Source: an uncultured Bacilli bacterium (GTDB taxonomy: Bacteria; Bacillota_I; Bacilli_A; RF39; UBA660). Taken from it: a stretch of 64,000 nucleotides of DNA. The position numbers were made by a program, and so were the translations under genes. The notes under the pieces were generated by a model. It was given only the letters and a program-made list of their open reading frames with translations. It did no database searches and was not told the DNA's origin. Where the stretch lies: assembly GCA_934098705.1 (NCBI GenBank), contig CAKOPC010000002.1:291693-355692 (forward strand), in the 5' to 3' direction. The first letter of the stretch is position 1; every line of letters begins with the position of its first letter. Shown here in pieces: positions 33,914-42,725 of the stretch.

Positions 33914-34459
33914 ATGGAAACAGACTTTTGTAGTTTAGCAAAAGTAAGCTTTAATAAAGCAATAGAAAACTTAGAAGAAAGATTAAAAAGTATAAGGGCA
34001 GGGAGAGCAAATCCTAATATGTTAGATAATGTAATGGTTTCATATTATGGAGTACCAACACCAGTAAAACAACTAGCAACAATATTTGTACCAGAAGCAA
34101 GAACAATAAATATAAAACCATTTGATAAAAATTGTTTAAGTGCTATAGAAAAAGCTATCTTTGAAGCAAATCTTGGTGTAACACCAAATAATAATGGTGA
34201 GGTGGTATTTATAACAATTCCAGAACTTACTGAAGAAAGAAGAAAAGAACTAGTTAAACAAGCAAAAGAAGTAGCAGAAGAAGGTAGAATAGCAATAAGA
34301 AATATAAGAAAAGAAATATTAGAAAAAATAAAAGCAGCAAAACTACCAGAAGACTTAGAAAAAACAACAACAGATAAAATACAAGATATAGTAAATGACT
34401 ACAATAAAAAAATTGAAGAACTAGTAAAAGAAAAAGAAAAAGATTTAATGCAAATATAA
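33914..34459 (+). CDS. frr: Ribosome recycling factor
   Basis: RRF splits post-termination ribosomes with EF-G. The 181 residues match the family length of about 185. RAGRANPNMLDNVMVSYYG, ARTINIKPFDKN, NLGVTPNNNGEVVFITIPELTEERRKELVKQAK and RNIRKE are all hallmark segments. In most Firmicutes the order is rpsB-tsf-pyrH-frr. Here frr has its own promoter, is 21 kb from tsf, and pyrH is not in the window. Confidence 0.97.
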   Translation: METDFCSLAKVSFNKAIENLEERLKSIRAGRANPNMLDNVMVSYYGVPTPVKQLATIFVPEARTINIKPFDKNCLSAIEKAIFEANLGVTPNNNGEVVFITIPELTEERRKELVKQAKEVAEEGRIAIRNIRKEILEKIKAAKLPEDLEKTTTDKIQDIVNDYNKKIEELVKEKEKDLMQI

Positions 34460-34511
34460 TTTTATTTATTAACATATTAACAATATTTTGTTAATAACAT
34501 AAAATATAAAT

Positions 34512-34706
34512 ATGAAAAATGTTAAAATCTATAAAAACAATATAGAAAAATTAAATTACTTTAATTATATAATTACACCAACTATTGCTTACAGTATTAT
34601 CTATAACTATACAAATAATACAAAGCTATCAATACTTGGTGCCTCATATACATTAGGGTATAAATTATTAAAAAGAGTAAGAAATAAAGTATTATATAAA
34701 AAATAA
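34512..34706 (+). CDS. Small hypothetical protein
   Basis: This is a 64-residue basic frame without a clear ribosome binding site. A hydrophobic stretch (about 18-32) and a basic C-terminus (LLKRVRNKVLYKK) are visible. It may be real, but length and AT-rich composition give little support. The 5' side has an inverted repeat (TTAACAA ... TTGTTAA near 34472-34490) that could weakly end frr transcription. Confidence 0.35.
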   Translation: MKNVKIYKNNIEKLNYFNYIITPTIAYSIIYNYTNNTKLSILGASYTLGYKLLKRVRNKVLYKK

Positions 34707-34761
34707 TACTTTTTTTATTTCCAATAAAATGGTACAATTTATATGATACTAGGAGGAATAT

Positions 34762-35943
34762 ATGAAAAAAGTAACAGATTTTAACGTAAATAATAAAACA
34801 GTTATTCTAAGATGTGATTTAAATGTAAGTATTAATAATGATAAAATAATTGATAAAACAAGAATAACAAAATCATTAAAAACAATTAACTACTTATTAG
34901 AAAACAATGCTAAAGTAGTAATATTATCACATTTAGGAAAAGTAAAGGAAGAAAAAGATAAAAAAAAGTATAGTCTAAATATAGTATATAAAGAATTAAA
35001 AAAAGTATTAAATGATAAAATATTATTTTGTCCTTCTCTTGATTTTAACAAAATACAAGATACAATATCTAAAATGCCTTATGGCAGTGCTATACTTCTT
35101 GAAAACACAAGATTCTATGATTTAAATGGAAAACTTGAAAGTTCATGTGACGAAAATCTTTCTAAGTTTTGGGCTTCTTTAGGAGATATATTTATAGAAG
35201 ATGCTTTTGGTACAATACATAGAAAACACGCTTCAAACTATGGTATATCAAAGTATTTAGATTCAGGCATAGGATTCTTAGTAGAAGAAGAAATAGAAGG
35301 TTTAAAACCTCTTTTAAATCCAAAGAAGCCATTTGCAGTTATTATGGGGGGAGCCAAAGTAAAAGATAAAATAAATATTATAAATGGACTTATAGAAAAA
35401 GTAGATTACCTCTTTATAGGAGGAGCCATGTCTAATACCTTTTTAAAATCATTAGGTATAAATATTGGTAAAAGTACCTATGAAGAAGATATGTTAGAAA
35501 CATGTAAAAACTTATTAACAAAATACACAAAAAAGATAATACTTCCTGTTGACTTTTATGGATCTAAAAAATTTAGTAACTTAACTAAAAAAGAAATGTA
35601 TTTTATAACAGATTTTCCAAATAACTTTATTTCAATGGATATAGGTAATCAAACAATAGATATGTTTAAAAATGAATTAATAGATGTATCAACAATATTT
35701 ATGAATGGTCCCCTTGGTGTATATGAATTTAGTAAATATAGAAATGGTACTAAAGAAATAATAAACTTCCTAATAAATAATAAAAAAAATCTATATGTAG
35801 GTGGAGGAGATATAGTAGGATGTATAAAAAAATTAAAATTAGAGGATAAAATAACATATATATCAACCGGGGGAGGAGCAACCCTTGAATACTTAGTTAA
35901 CCAAGATTTGCCAGGACTTATAAATATAAAGGAGCAAAAATGA
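34762..35943 (+). CDS. pgk: Phosphoglycerate kinase
   Basis: PGK makes ATP from 1,3-bisphosphoglycerate in lower glycolysis. The 393 residues match the family length. Hallmarks are VILRCDLNVS, the LSHLGK loop, LLENTRFYD, DAFGTIHRKHAS, FAVIMGGAKVKDKI and the C-terminal GGGDIV and STGGGATLEYL nucleotide loops. The start follows AGGAGG. Its stop overlaps the tpiA start (AAATGA), so the two are co-translated. gapA is not in the window. Confidence 0.96.
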   Translation: MKKVTDFNVNNKTVILRCDLNVSINNDKIIDKTRITKSLKTINYLLENNAKVVILSHLGKVKEEKDKKKYSLNIVYKELKKVLNDKILFCPSLDFNKIQDTISKMPYGSAILLENTRFYDLNGKLESSCDENLSKFWASLGDIFIEDAFGTIHRKHASNYGISKYLDSGIGFLVEEEIEGLKPLLNPKKPFAVIMGGAKVKDKINIINGLIEKVDYLFIGGAMSNTFLKSLGINIGKSTYEEDMLETCKNLLTKYTKKIILPVDFYGSKKFSNLTKKEMYFITDFPNNFISMDIGNQTIDMFKNELIDVSTIFMNGPLGVYEFSKYRNGTKEIINFLINNKKNLYVGGGDIVGCIKKLKLEDKITYISTGGGATLEYLVNQDLPGLINIKEQK

Positions 35944-36650
35944 AACAAATAATAATATTTAATCATAAATCATATATGTTAGCAGATGATGTTTTAGAAT
36001 ATATAAATGATATAAAAAATAAGGTTCCAACAACTTTAGATGTTGTAATGTTACCATCACCTATATATATGCCATATTTTAATGGGAAATATAACTTTAT
36101 TTTAGGAAGCCAAACAATAGATGAAAAAGAAGTAACAGGATGTATAAGTGGTGCACAGCTTTCATCATTTAATGTAAAATATGCTTTAACTAATCACCAT
36201 GAAAGAGAAACATATTTAAATGAGGATAAAAGACTTATAGCAAAAAGAGTATTAGAGTGTATATTAAATAATATAACACCAATTATAATGGTTGGGGAAA
36301 CATATGAAGAATATGAAAGACAAAAAACGGGAGATGTCATTTTAAAACAGTTAAAAACTTATCTTTCAAATATTAATGATTTTAACAAACTTGTTATTGT
36401 GTATGAACCAAACTATAAAGTAACAGATGATAATATAAAATCAAATAAAGAAATTAGTGAAATAGTAGATTTAATTAAACTAGTAATAGAAAGAAAATAT
36501 AAAAAAACCCCTATAGTATGTTATGGTGGCGGAATAAATGAGAAAACTATTAAAGAACTAAACAAAATAGAATCATTAGATGGATATATTATAGGTAAGG
36601 CATCAACGTCTGTAAAAAGTGCTTGTAAATTGCTTGATTTGGTCGATTAG
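35940..36650 (+). CDS. tpiA: Triosephosphate isomerase, divergent
   Basis: TIM interconverts dihydroxyacetone phosphate and glyceraldehyde 3-phosphate. At 236 residues it is a little shorter than usual. The substrate-binding Asn-x-Lys is present as NHK (7-9), the catalytic His and following Glu as NHHERE (usual GHSERR), and the catalytic Glu in VYEPNY. The flexible loop after that Glu, usually WAIGTGK, is replaced by KVTDDN, and only the CYGGGI and phosphate-binding region near the end is recognisable. Position after pgk supports the call. A related sugar isomerase of the TIM fold cannot be excluded. Confidence 0.8.
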   Translation: MKQIIIFNHKSYMLADDVLEYINDIKNKVPTTLDVVMLPSPIYMPYFNGKYNFILGSQTIDEKEVTGCISGAQLSSFNVKYALTNHHERETYLNEDKRLIAKRVLECILNNITPIIMVGETYEEYERQKTGDVILKQLKTYLSNINDFNKLVIVYEPNYKVTDDNIKSNKEISEIVDLIKLVIERKYKKTPIVCYGGGINEKTIKELNKIESLDGYIIGKASTSVKSACKLLDLVD

Positions 36651-36689
36651 AGGTCATAAATAGCACTAGTTTTAGGTAGAATTTTGTAT

Positions 36690-36695
36690 TATAAT
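36690..36695 (+). promoter_or_regulatory. Putative -10 element of spo0A
   Basis: TATAAT at 36690-36695 lies 30 bases before the start. The matching -35 (TAGTTT, 17 bases upstream) is poor, so another sigma factor or an activator may be involved. Confidence 0.35.
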
Positions 36696-36724
36696 AAAAG
36701 TGCGAAGTAACAAAGGAGAGGAAA

Positions 36725-37495
36725 ATGGATAAATTAAGATTATTCATAATTGACGATAATGTAGCACTTGTTAATATGATAAAAGAATATTTTGAAGAAC
36801 GAGAAGATGTTGTAGTAACACATACAGCAAATAATGGTAATGATGGAATAACCATTATGAAACAAAATTTAGATGATTTTGATATTATAATACTAGACCT
36901 TATTATGCCGGGAAAAGATGGTGTTGCTGTTTTAGAAGAGATGAAAGATGAAGGAATAGATAAAAAAGTTATTGTTTTAACATCATATAATGCACCAGAA
37001 ATGATAAGAAAAGTATCAGAGCTTGGCGTAAATTACTTTTTATTAAAACCATTTGAATTAGTAGAACTTGAAAAAAGAGTACTTGAATTAAGAGATAGTA
37101 ATACATATGTTAATCCATCTCTTGATTTATATCATCATAACTTGCAAATATCAATAACAAATATTTTACATGAACTTGGTGTCCCATCACATATAAAAGG
37201 TTACCAATATATAAGAGAAGGAGTATCAATTATTTATAATAATCCCGAAATTATAGGAGGAATAACCAAAGACCTTTATCCTAAAATAGCAGAAAAATTT
37301 GATACAACAAATTCAAGAGTTGAAAGAGCTATAAGACATGCTATTGAAGTATCATGGAATAGAGGTAACTGGGATTTAATGGAAGATATATTCGGGCACT
37401 CAGTTGATATAGATAAAGCTAAACCAACAAACTCAGAGTTTATTGTTACCATAGCAGATAAATTAAGATTAGAATTTAGAAAAGTTCCAAGCTAA
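36725..37495 (+). CDS. spo0A: Sporulation master regulator Spo0A
   Basis: This 256-residue response regulator has an N-terminal receiver domain with acidic pocket D10-D11, phosphoacceptor D58 (ILDLIMPG), T86 and K108 (LLKPF). The C-terminal DNA-binding domain is typical of Spo0A: ILHELGVPSHIKGYQYIREGV, then DTTNSRVERAIRHAIEVSWNRGN, the recognition helix. Phosphorylated Spo0A starts sporulation and controls matrix genes in Bacillus. GGAGAGG lies upstream and a terminator downstream, so it appears to be a single gene. With CotE it suggests a sporulation programme. Confidence 0.95.
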   Translation: MDKLRLFIIDDNVALVNMIKEYFEEREDVVVTHTANNGNDGITIMKQNLDDFDIIILDLIMPGKDGVAVLEEMKDEGIDKKVIVLTSYNAPEMIRKVSELGVNYFLLKPFELVELEKRVLELRDSNTYVNPSLDLYHHNLQISITNILHELGVPSHIKGYQYIREGVSIIYNNPEIIGGITKDLYPKIAEKFDTTNSRVERAIRHAIEVSWNRGNWDLMEDIFGHSVDIDKAKPTNSEFIVTIADKLRLEFRKVPS

Positions 37496-37496
37496 T

Positions 37497-37531
37497 AAAA
37501 AAGTCAAATTTAATTAATTTGGCTTTTTTTT
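37497..37531. terminator. Bidirectional terminator after spo0A
   Basis: AAAAAGTCAAATT (37497-37509) pairs with AATTTGGCTTTTT (37515-37527), with T residues on the plus side and A on the minus side. It serves spo0A and the convergent gene. Confidence 0.85.
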
Positions 37532-37803
37532 ACTTTTCTTTTTAACTTAGCAATTTCTTGGTCTTTTTCTATTATAATTCTTATTAATTCATCACGGGAT
37601 AAATCATTTAAATATAAACTTTTATAATTAGAAGTTGTTTTTTTATCATAACAAGTATTATCTTTATTATAAGCAGTAATCCATTTTTCCAAAGTTTTTA
37701 AAGGAACATCATAATCTTGTGCTGTTTTAAGTGTAGATTTATGTTTTACACAGATTAATTTACATAGTTTTTTCTTAAAATTATTTTCATAATGTCTAAT
37801 CAT
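37510..37803 (-). CDS. HTH protein resembling an IS3-type transposase OrfA
   Basis: The 97-residue product starts at the ATG with AAGAAGG upstream; a longer frame to 37881 has no ribosome binding site. The middle contains KSTLKTAQDYDVPLKTLEKWITAY, a helix-turn-helix of the kind in IS3-family OrfA proteins, followed by a helical tail (DELIRIIIEKDQEIAKLKRKVKK). No OrfB (DDE domain), inverted repeats or target duplication are visible, so it may be a domesticated regulator or a remnant. It converges with spo0A and shares its terminator. Confidence 0.55.
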   Translation of the reverse strand: MIRHYENNFKKKLCKLICVKHKSTLKTAQDYDVPLKTLEKWITAYNKDNTCYDKKTTSNYKSLYLNDLSRDELIRIIIEKDQEIAKLKRKVKKSQIN

Positions 37804-37897
37804 AATATAACCTTCTTTCAAAAACTTATAACAATATTGTATACGATTCTTTTTATCTTGTCTATCTTTAAAATTTATCATAGTATTTTTTTATGTC

Positions 37898-37926
37898 TTG
37901 ACTTATTATTTTATTTGTTTTATACT
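37898..37926 (+). promoter_or_regulatory. Promoter of the AAA_14/DUF4143 gene
   Basis: TTGACT (37898-37903) and TATACT (37921-37926) have a 17-base spacer. Confidence 0.8.
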
Positions 37927-37960
37927 TTAAGTGATAATAAATGTAGAAAGGATACGAAAT

Positions 37961-39235
37961 ATGGAACGAAAAATAACAAAAGAACTATTAAAATGGAAAA
38001 TTGATACAAATAAGAAACCAATATTGTTGTATGGTATACCAAATATTGGAAAAACATATACTTGTTTAGAGTTTGGTAAAACAGAATATAAAAATACTAT
38101 CTATTTTGACTGTCTTGATAATTTGGAGCTTGATTATGTATTTGAAAAAAATACAACTTTAGAAAAACTTGTAAGAGGTCTATCTGCAATATCACTTGAT
38201 ACAATATTTAAAGGAGAAAGCCTAATTATATTTGATAACATAAGTGAATCAATATTTAAATCTATAAAAAAGATATTCTTAGGTAAATTTGATTACCATA
38301 TTATAATGATAACTTCAAATGAAGAATTTGTAACCAAAAATAAATGTAGTGAGATAACTTTAAAAAAAATGGGACTTGTAACATTTAAAGAATACTTAAA
38401 ATTCATTGGTAAAGAACAGCTTATAGACTTTATCGAAGATTCATTTAAAAATGATAAACCAATGCCATTTCATAATTTAGCATTTGAACTTTATAATGAT
38501 TTTGTATTAACGGGAGGGTATCCAAGTGCTATAACAAGTTTTAGTGAAAATAAAGATTATAACTTATTATCAAATACTCATCTTCAAAATATGAAACTTT
38601 TAAAAAATAAATTTTTAGAGTTAGACAATTTAACTGATGTTAAAAGATGTAGTGAACTTTTAGATAATACATCTTTCCAACTTCTAAAAGATAATAAAAA
38701 ATTTGTATATGGTCTTGTAAAACCAGGTGGAAGAGCTAAAGAATATATAAATGCCCTTAATTATATAACTAAAAATGGTATTTTAATAAAAAGTGTAAAG
38801 GTAAGTGAAATAACATCTCCTCTTAGTAAAGCAAAAGATGATGATAGTTTTAAATTATATTATAATGATTCAGGTTTTTTATATAGAAAAATGAATGTTA
38901 ATATAAATAGATTATTAACAAATGATAAGTTATTAGAAGTAATTTATGAAAATAATGTTGTTGAAACTTTATATCAAAATGGTTTTAATATATACTACTA
39001 CCACTCTGTTGGTAAATGTGAAATAGATATAGTTATTCAAACACGTACTGGTAAAGTAATACCAATAGAACTTATATCAAAAGAACATAGTAGTAAGTCA
39101 AAAAGTCTTTCTCTTACTATTAGTAAATATAATATACCATTATCAATAAGATTAGGGTATGACAACTTTAGTATGAAAAAAGGTATAAAGTATGTTCCAT
39201 ATTATGCTTCATTTTGCATAACTGAGGTGATATAA
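37961..39235 (+). CDS. AAA_14/DUF4143 family ATPase
   Basis: This 424-residue protein has Walker A YGIPNIGKTYT near residues 24-34, Walker B SLIIFDNIS, and the VLTGGYPSAI motif that joins the ATPase to a C-terminal DUF4143 domain. This nuclease-like domain includes CEIDIVIQTRTGKVIPIELI, which keeps an E-x-D ... E/K arrangement like the PD-(D/E)XK fold. Family function is not settled. I use the ATG at 37961, behind GAAAGGA, rather than a GTG at 37931 that lies upstream of the ribosome binding site. gpmI starts two bases after its stop. Confidence 0.8.
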   Translation: MERKITKELLKWKIDTNKKPILLYGIPNIGKTYTCLEFGKTEYKNTIYFDCLDNLELDYVFEKNTTLEKLVRGLSAISLDTIFKGESLIIFDNISESIFKSIKKIFLGKFDYHIIMITSNEEFVTKNKCSEITLKKMGLVTFKEYLKFIGKEQLIDFIEDSFKNDKPMPFHNLAFELYNDFVLTGGYPSAITSFSENKDYNLLSNTHLQNMKLLKNKFLELDNLTDVKRCSELLDNTSFQLLKDNKKFVYGLVKPGGRAKEYINALNYITKNGILIKSVKVSEITSPLSKAKDDDSFKLYYNDSGFLYRKMNVNINRLLTNDKLLEVIYENNVVETLYQNGFNIYYYHSVGKCEIDIVIQTRTGKVIPIELISKEHSSKSKSLSLTISKYNIPLSIRLGYDNFSMKKGIKYVPYYASFCITEVI

Positions 39236-39237
39236 TT

Positions 39238-40749
39238 ATGCAAAAAGTGATATTAGCAATACTTGATGGGGTTGGATATAAAAAAGAGTTGTATGGTAAT
39301 GCTGTAAAACAAGCCTTTACACCTAATTTGGATAATTTATTAAAAACATATCCATCATCATTTCTTAATGCCTCAGGAAATTATGTAGGACTACCTGAAG
39401 GACAAATGGGAAATAGCGAAGTAGGACATATGACAATAGGAAGTGGTAGAATAACAGACCAACCTCTTGTTAGAATAAATAAGGCAATCGAAGATACATC
39501 CTTTTTTCAAAATGAAGAACTAATAAAGGTATGTAATCATGTAAATAATAATGGTTCAAAACTACATATATTTGGACTATTATCAAATGGAGGTATTCAT
39601 TCTCATATAAATCATATATTATCTCTTATAAAACTTGCTTCTTTACAAAATGTTAAAAAATTATATTTACATATGTTTTTAGATGGAAGAGATACTAAAT
39701 ATAATAGTGCCTTAACATATCTTGATACTTTACAAAATTATATAAATGAAATAGGACTTGGTAAAATAGCAACTATTGCAGGCAGATATTATGCCATGGA
39801 TAGGGAAGAATTTTATGACAGAGTAAAACTTTATTATGATGTTTGTGTTAATAACTTTGGTCCATATAACGAAAATTATAAGGAAGTTGTTGAAAAATCT
39901 TATGAGAACGAAGAATATGATGAATTTGTAAAACCAACAATTATAAATAAATTAGGTGTTTTGGAAGATAATGATGGAATAATAATTGCTAATTTTAGAC
40001 CAGATAGACTAACTGAAACATTTAGTGCCATAACAAATGAAAGCTTTAATTTTTTTGAAACTAAAAAATTAGAAAATCTATATGTTGTATCAATGACTGA
40101 TGTTGATAAAAAGATAAAATGTCAAGTAGCTTTTAAAAATAGCGTTATAAAAAACACTTTAGGAGAAGTTCTATCAAAAAATAAATACCGAGTACTTCGT
40201 ATAGCGGAAGTTAGTAAGTATCCTCATGTAACTCACTTTTTTGATGGAGATAGGGACTTAAAACTAAAAGGTACAACAAGTGTTAAAGTACCAAAAAAAG
40301 ATGTTGAAACTTATGATATGTACCCTAAAATGAGTGCTAAAGAAGTAACAGATAGAATAATAAAAAGAATAAACAATTTTGATTTTGCCGTTGTAAATTA
40401 CGCTAATGGCGATATGGTAGGTCATACTGGTATATTTAGTGCTGCTAAAATAGCCATGGAAGAAGTTGATAACTGTATTGGAAGATTATATAAAGAGTGT
40501 AAAAAACATAACATTTTACTTATTATAACAGCAGATCATGGTAACTGTGAGGAAATGTTAGATAGAAATGGTAATATGTTAACAACTCATACAACAAATC
40601 CTGTATACTTAATAGTATGTTCTAATAAATATGAGGTAGAAAATGGTAGTCTAAAAGATATAGCACCATCTATTCTTAATATATTAAATATAAAAATACC
40701 AGATGAAATGGATAAAAATATAATAATAAAACCTATAGAATATCTATAA
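39238..40749 (+). CDS. gpmI: 2,3-bisphosphoglycerate-independent phosphoglycerate mutase
   Basis: This Mn-dependent enzyme interconverts 3- and 2-phosphoglycerate. At 503 residues it is slightly shorter than the usual 510. The metal ligand D10 in ILDGVG, the phosphoserine motif GQMGNSEVGH (S60), the DGRDT and RYYAMDR motifs, NYANGDMVGHTG and the C-terminal TADHGNCEEM metal site are all present. GAGGTGAT lies upstream. It is translated right behind the ATPase gene rather than in a pgk-tpiA-gpmI block. Confidence 0.96.
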   Translation: MQKVILAILDGVGYKKELYGNAVKQAFTPNLDNLLKTYPSSFLNASGNYVGLPEGQMGNSEVGHMTIGSGRITDQPLVRINKAIEDTSFFQNEELIKVCNHVNNNGSKLHIFGLLSNGGIHSHINHILSLIKLASLQNVKKLYLHMFLDGRDTKYNSALTYLDTLQNYINEIGLGKIATIAGRYYAMDREEFYDRVKLYYDVCVNNFGPYNENYKEVVEKSYENEEYDEFVKPTIINKLGVLEDNDGIIIANFRPDRLTETFSAITNESFNFFETKKLENLYVVSMTDVDKKIKCQVAFKNSVIKNTLGEVLSKNKYRVLRIAEVSKYPHVTHFFDGDRDLKLKGTTSVKVPKKDVETYDMYPKMSAKEVTDRIIKRINNFDFAVVNYANGDMVGHTGIFSAAKIAMEEVDNCIGRLYKECKKHNILLIITADHGNCEEMLDRNGNMLTTHTTNPVYLIVCSNKYEVENGSLKDIAPSILNILNIKIPDEMDKNIIIKPIEYL

Positions 40750-40776
40750 AAAATAAAACTTTAGGAGGTGAATAAA

Positions 40777-42417
40777 ATGCCAGTTAGTAAAATAATAGAG
40801 GACAATATTATAATAGATAAAGAGCTTTATGATAAGTATAATAATGATGAAAAAATAGTATTAAAAAATAATAAAAGTATAAGTGTAACTTTATTAAAAG
40901 AAATATTATCAAATGATAACTATTATAAATATGTTAGTGAAATGTATAAAGATAGACCAAGATTTAATATATATTATAAAATAAATGGTGATTACAAAAG
41001 ATATATTTCCTTATCTTTAATAGATATTTTAAATGGTATAAGAAAACTAATTGTAAAAACCCATTTAAATATGACAAATACTATGTATGAAAGATATAAC
41101 ACTTTAAGATATGAAACTTCACAAGAAGCATTTGATAAAAAATATGAAAAAGAGAAACAAAAACTAATAGTGGAAGGTAAAAAAGTAGTTATTAAAGTAC
41201 CATATTTTAAAGAGTTTTTACACCTTAAAAGTTTTGAATATGATAACTTTTTAAAAGGTGTATCTAAAAAAACATCATATACCAAAGAAGAATTTATATA
41301 TTCTTTAACAAGCTTCTTTATAGATAATGATATTTTAAATAGGTATGATTTTGATGAAAAAATATTGACTAAGATAAATGATTTTATTAATTCTAAAGAT
41401 ATTGATATAGAAGCTATTAATAAAGTTTTAAAAACTGACCCTCTTCCTAAAGTTACAATTAGTAATTCACTAAAGCAAGAAATATTAAAAGATATTCCTA
41501 AAAGTTATAAAAAATTAGATATTGCTACATATATTTATATAAAGTTATGTAAAATATTAAGTTATGATGAAGAATATTTAGTAAATAATCAAAGAGGTAG
41601 TGTTTTAGACAAACATGTAAAGATAGATAACATTAAAAATATAACTAAAGAAAACAATAATGCTGTCTGTTATGAATTTTCTTTAATATATGCCAAACTA
41701 TTAGAAGAATTAGGCATTGATTTTAATGTTCCTCCCTTTGTATTTCAATCAAAACAAGAATTTTCTTTATCACACTCTTACCTTATATTTAAAGTAGATA
41801 AATATTTAGTAAAAGCAGATTCTGTAACATCAATATTAAATGGCGATATGATAAATGCTAAAATATTAAATCCTTTAGTAGGTATAAATTGTATTAATAA
41901 AAATGAAAAAACAAGAGAAGAGTTTACAAGTGTTAAAGAAAAAGTATATAAAACTATAAATAAACAGGAAAAAAGTGATATTAAGTTTTATAAAAAACTT
42001 GATGAGTACAAAAGTAAGTATAAAAAAGATATAAATATAAGTCTTATGGAAAGATATGATATTTTTCTTAAAAGTATAAATGAAAGTAATCTTGTAGGAG
42101 TTGATAATTTAGAATATATAACTAACTTAAAACGCATACTATTTACTAAAGAAGAACAGGATAATAAATTAAATGTAACCTTTGTTAAAAATAATGAAAC
42201 TGATAAATCAAGTATTATAGTGGTATTTAATGAAGAAAGTTTAAAAAATGTAGATACTAATATTTATTATTATTCTAATGTATCTCAAAGTAAGGGACTA
42301 CATCTTACAACTAAAGAAGAATTAACATCTTACTTTAAAGATAAAATTTTGGAATATATAGATGAAAATGATGAAATGATACCTGGAGTAAATAAAGGAG
42401 TAAAACATGTTAAATGA
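40777..42417 (+). CDS. Transglutaminase-like domain protein
   Basis: This 546-residue cytosolic protein starts at an ATG behind AGGAGGTG; a GTG at 40768 lies inside the ribosome binding site. The region around residues 290-350 has a Cys-His-Asp layout typical of the transglutaminase-like/papain-like fold: NAVCYEFSLIYAKLLEELGID (C298), LSHSYLIF (H333) and VKADSV (D348). Flanking regions are Lys/Asn-rich and unrecognised. It may be a protease or peptide-modifying enzyme. It overlaps the next small gene by 11 bases. Confidence 0.65.
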   Translation: MPVSKIIEDNIIIDKELYDKYNNDEKIVLKNNKSISVTLLKEILSNDNYYKYVSEMYKDRPRFNIYYKINGDYKRYISLSLIDILNGIRKLIVKTHLNMTNTMYERYNTLRYETSQEAFDKKYEKEKQKLIVEGKKVVIKVPYFKEFLHLKSFEYDNFLKGVSKKTSYTKEEFIYSLTSFFIDNDILNRYDFDEKILTKINDFINSKDIDIEAINKVLKTDPLPKVTISNSLKQEILKDIPKSYKKLDIATYIYIKLCKILSYDEEYLVNNQRGSVLDKHVKIDNIKNITKENNNAVCYEFSLIYAKLLEELGIDFNVPPFVFQSKQEFSLSHSYLIFKVDKYLVKADSVTSILNGDMINAKILNPLVGINCINKNEKTREEFTSVKEKVYKTINKQEKSDIKFYKKLDEYKSKYKKDINISLMERYDIFLKSINESNLVGVDNLEYITNLKRILFTKEEQDNKLNVTFVKNNETDKSSIIVVFNEESLKNVDTNIYYYSNVSQSKGLHLTTKEELTSYFKDKILEYIDENDEMIPGVNKGVKHVK

Positions 42418-42628
42418 GTTAAGGGCTTTAAATGAAACTTATATAAAAAAAGCAAATAATGATGATGAATTAAAAAAACAAATGTTAATAAAAGAACTTT
42501 TAAAAAATGATAGATGTTTCTTTAAAATAAGTATAAAAGATGCGTATTCTATATTAAGAGATTTAAGGATAAAACAAGATAAACTAAAAATTGTTTATGA
42601 AAAGTTAATAGAAGAGAGTAATTTCTAA
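42407..42628 (+). CDS. Small helical hypothetical protein
   Basis: This 73-residue protein starts within the end of the transglutaminase-like gene behind AAAGGAG. It is highly charged and probably all-helical, with no known motif. Coupling suggests it works with the upstream protein. A terminator follows. Confidence 0.5.
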   Translation: MLNELRALNETYIKKANNDDELKKQMLIKELLKNDRCFFKISIKDAYSILRDLRIKQDKLKIVYEKLIEESNF

Positions 42629-42640
42629 ATACTAAATTAA

Positions 42641-42670
42641 ATGGCAAAATATTATTTGTCATTTTTTTTT
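42641..42670 (+). terminator. Terminator before miaB
   Basis: AATGGCAAA and TTTGTCATT form a stem with one G-U pair, followed by a run of T. Confidence 0.8.
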
Positions 42671-42672
42671 GC

Positions 42673-42701
42673 TTGCAATATTACAAAATTTTGTATATAA
42701 T
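42673..42701 (+). promoter_or_regulatory. Promoter of miaB
   Basis: TTGCAA (42673-42678) and TATAAT (42696-42701) have a 17-base spacer, 25 bases before the start. Confidence 0.8.
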
Positions 42702-42725
42702 CTTTTTTTGAAGAGGTGGTAACTT

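Noticed and set aside
37510..37881. Complete insertion sequence
   Set aside because: Only an OrfA-like HTH is present. No DDE transposase, terminal inverted repeats or target duplication are visible.
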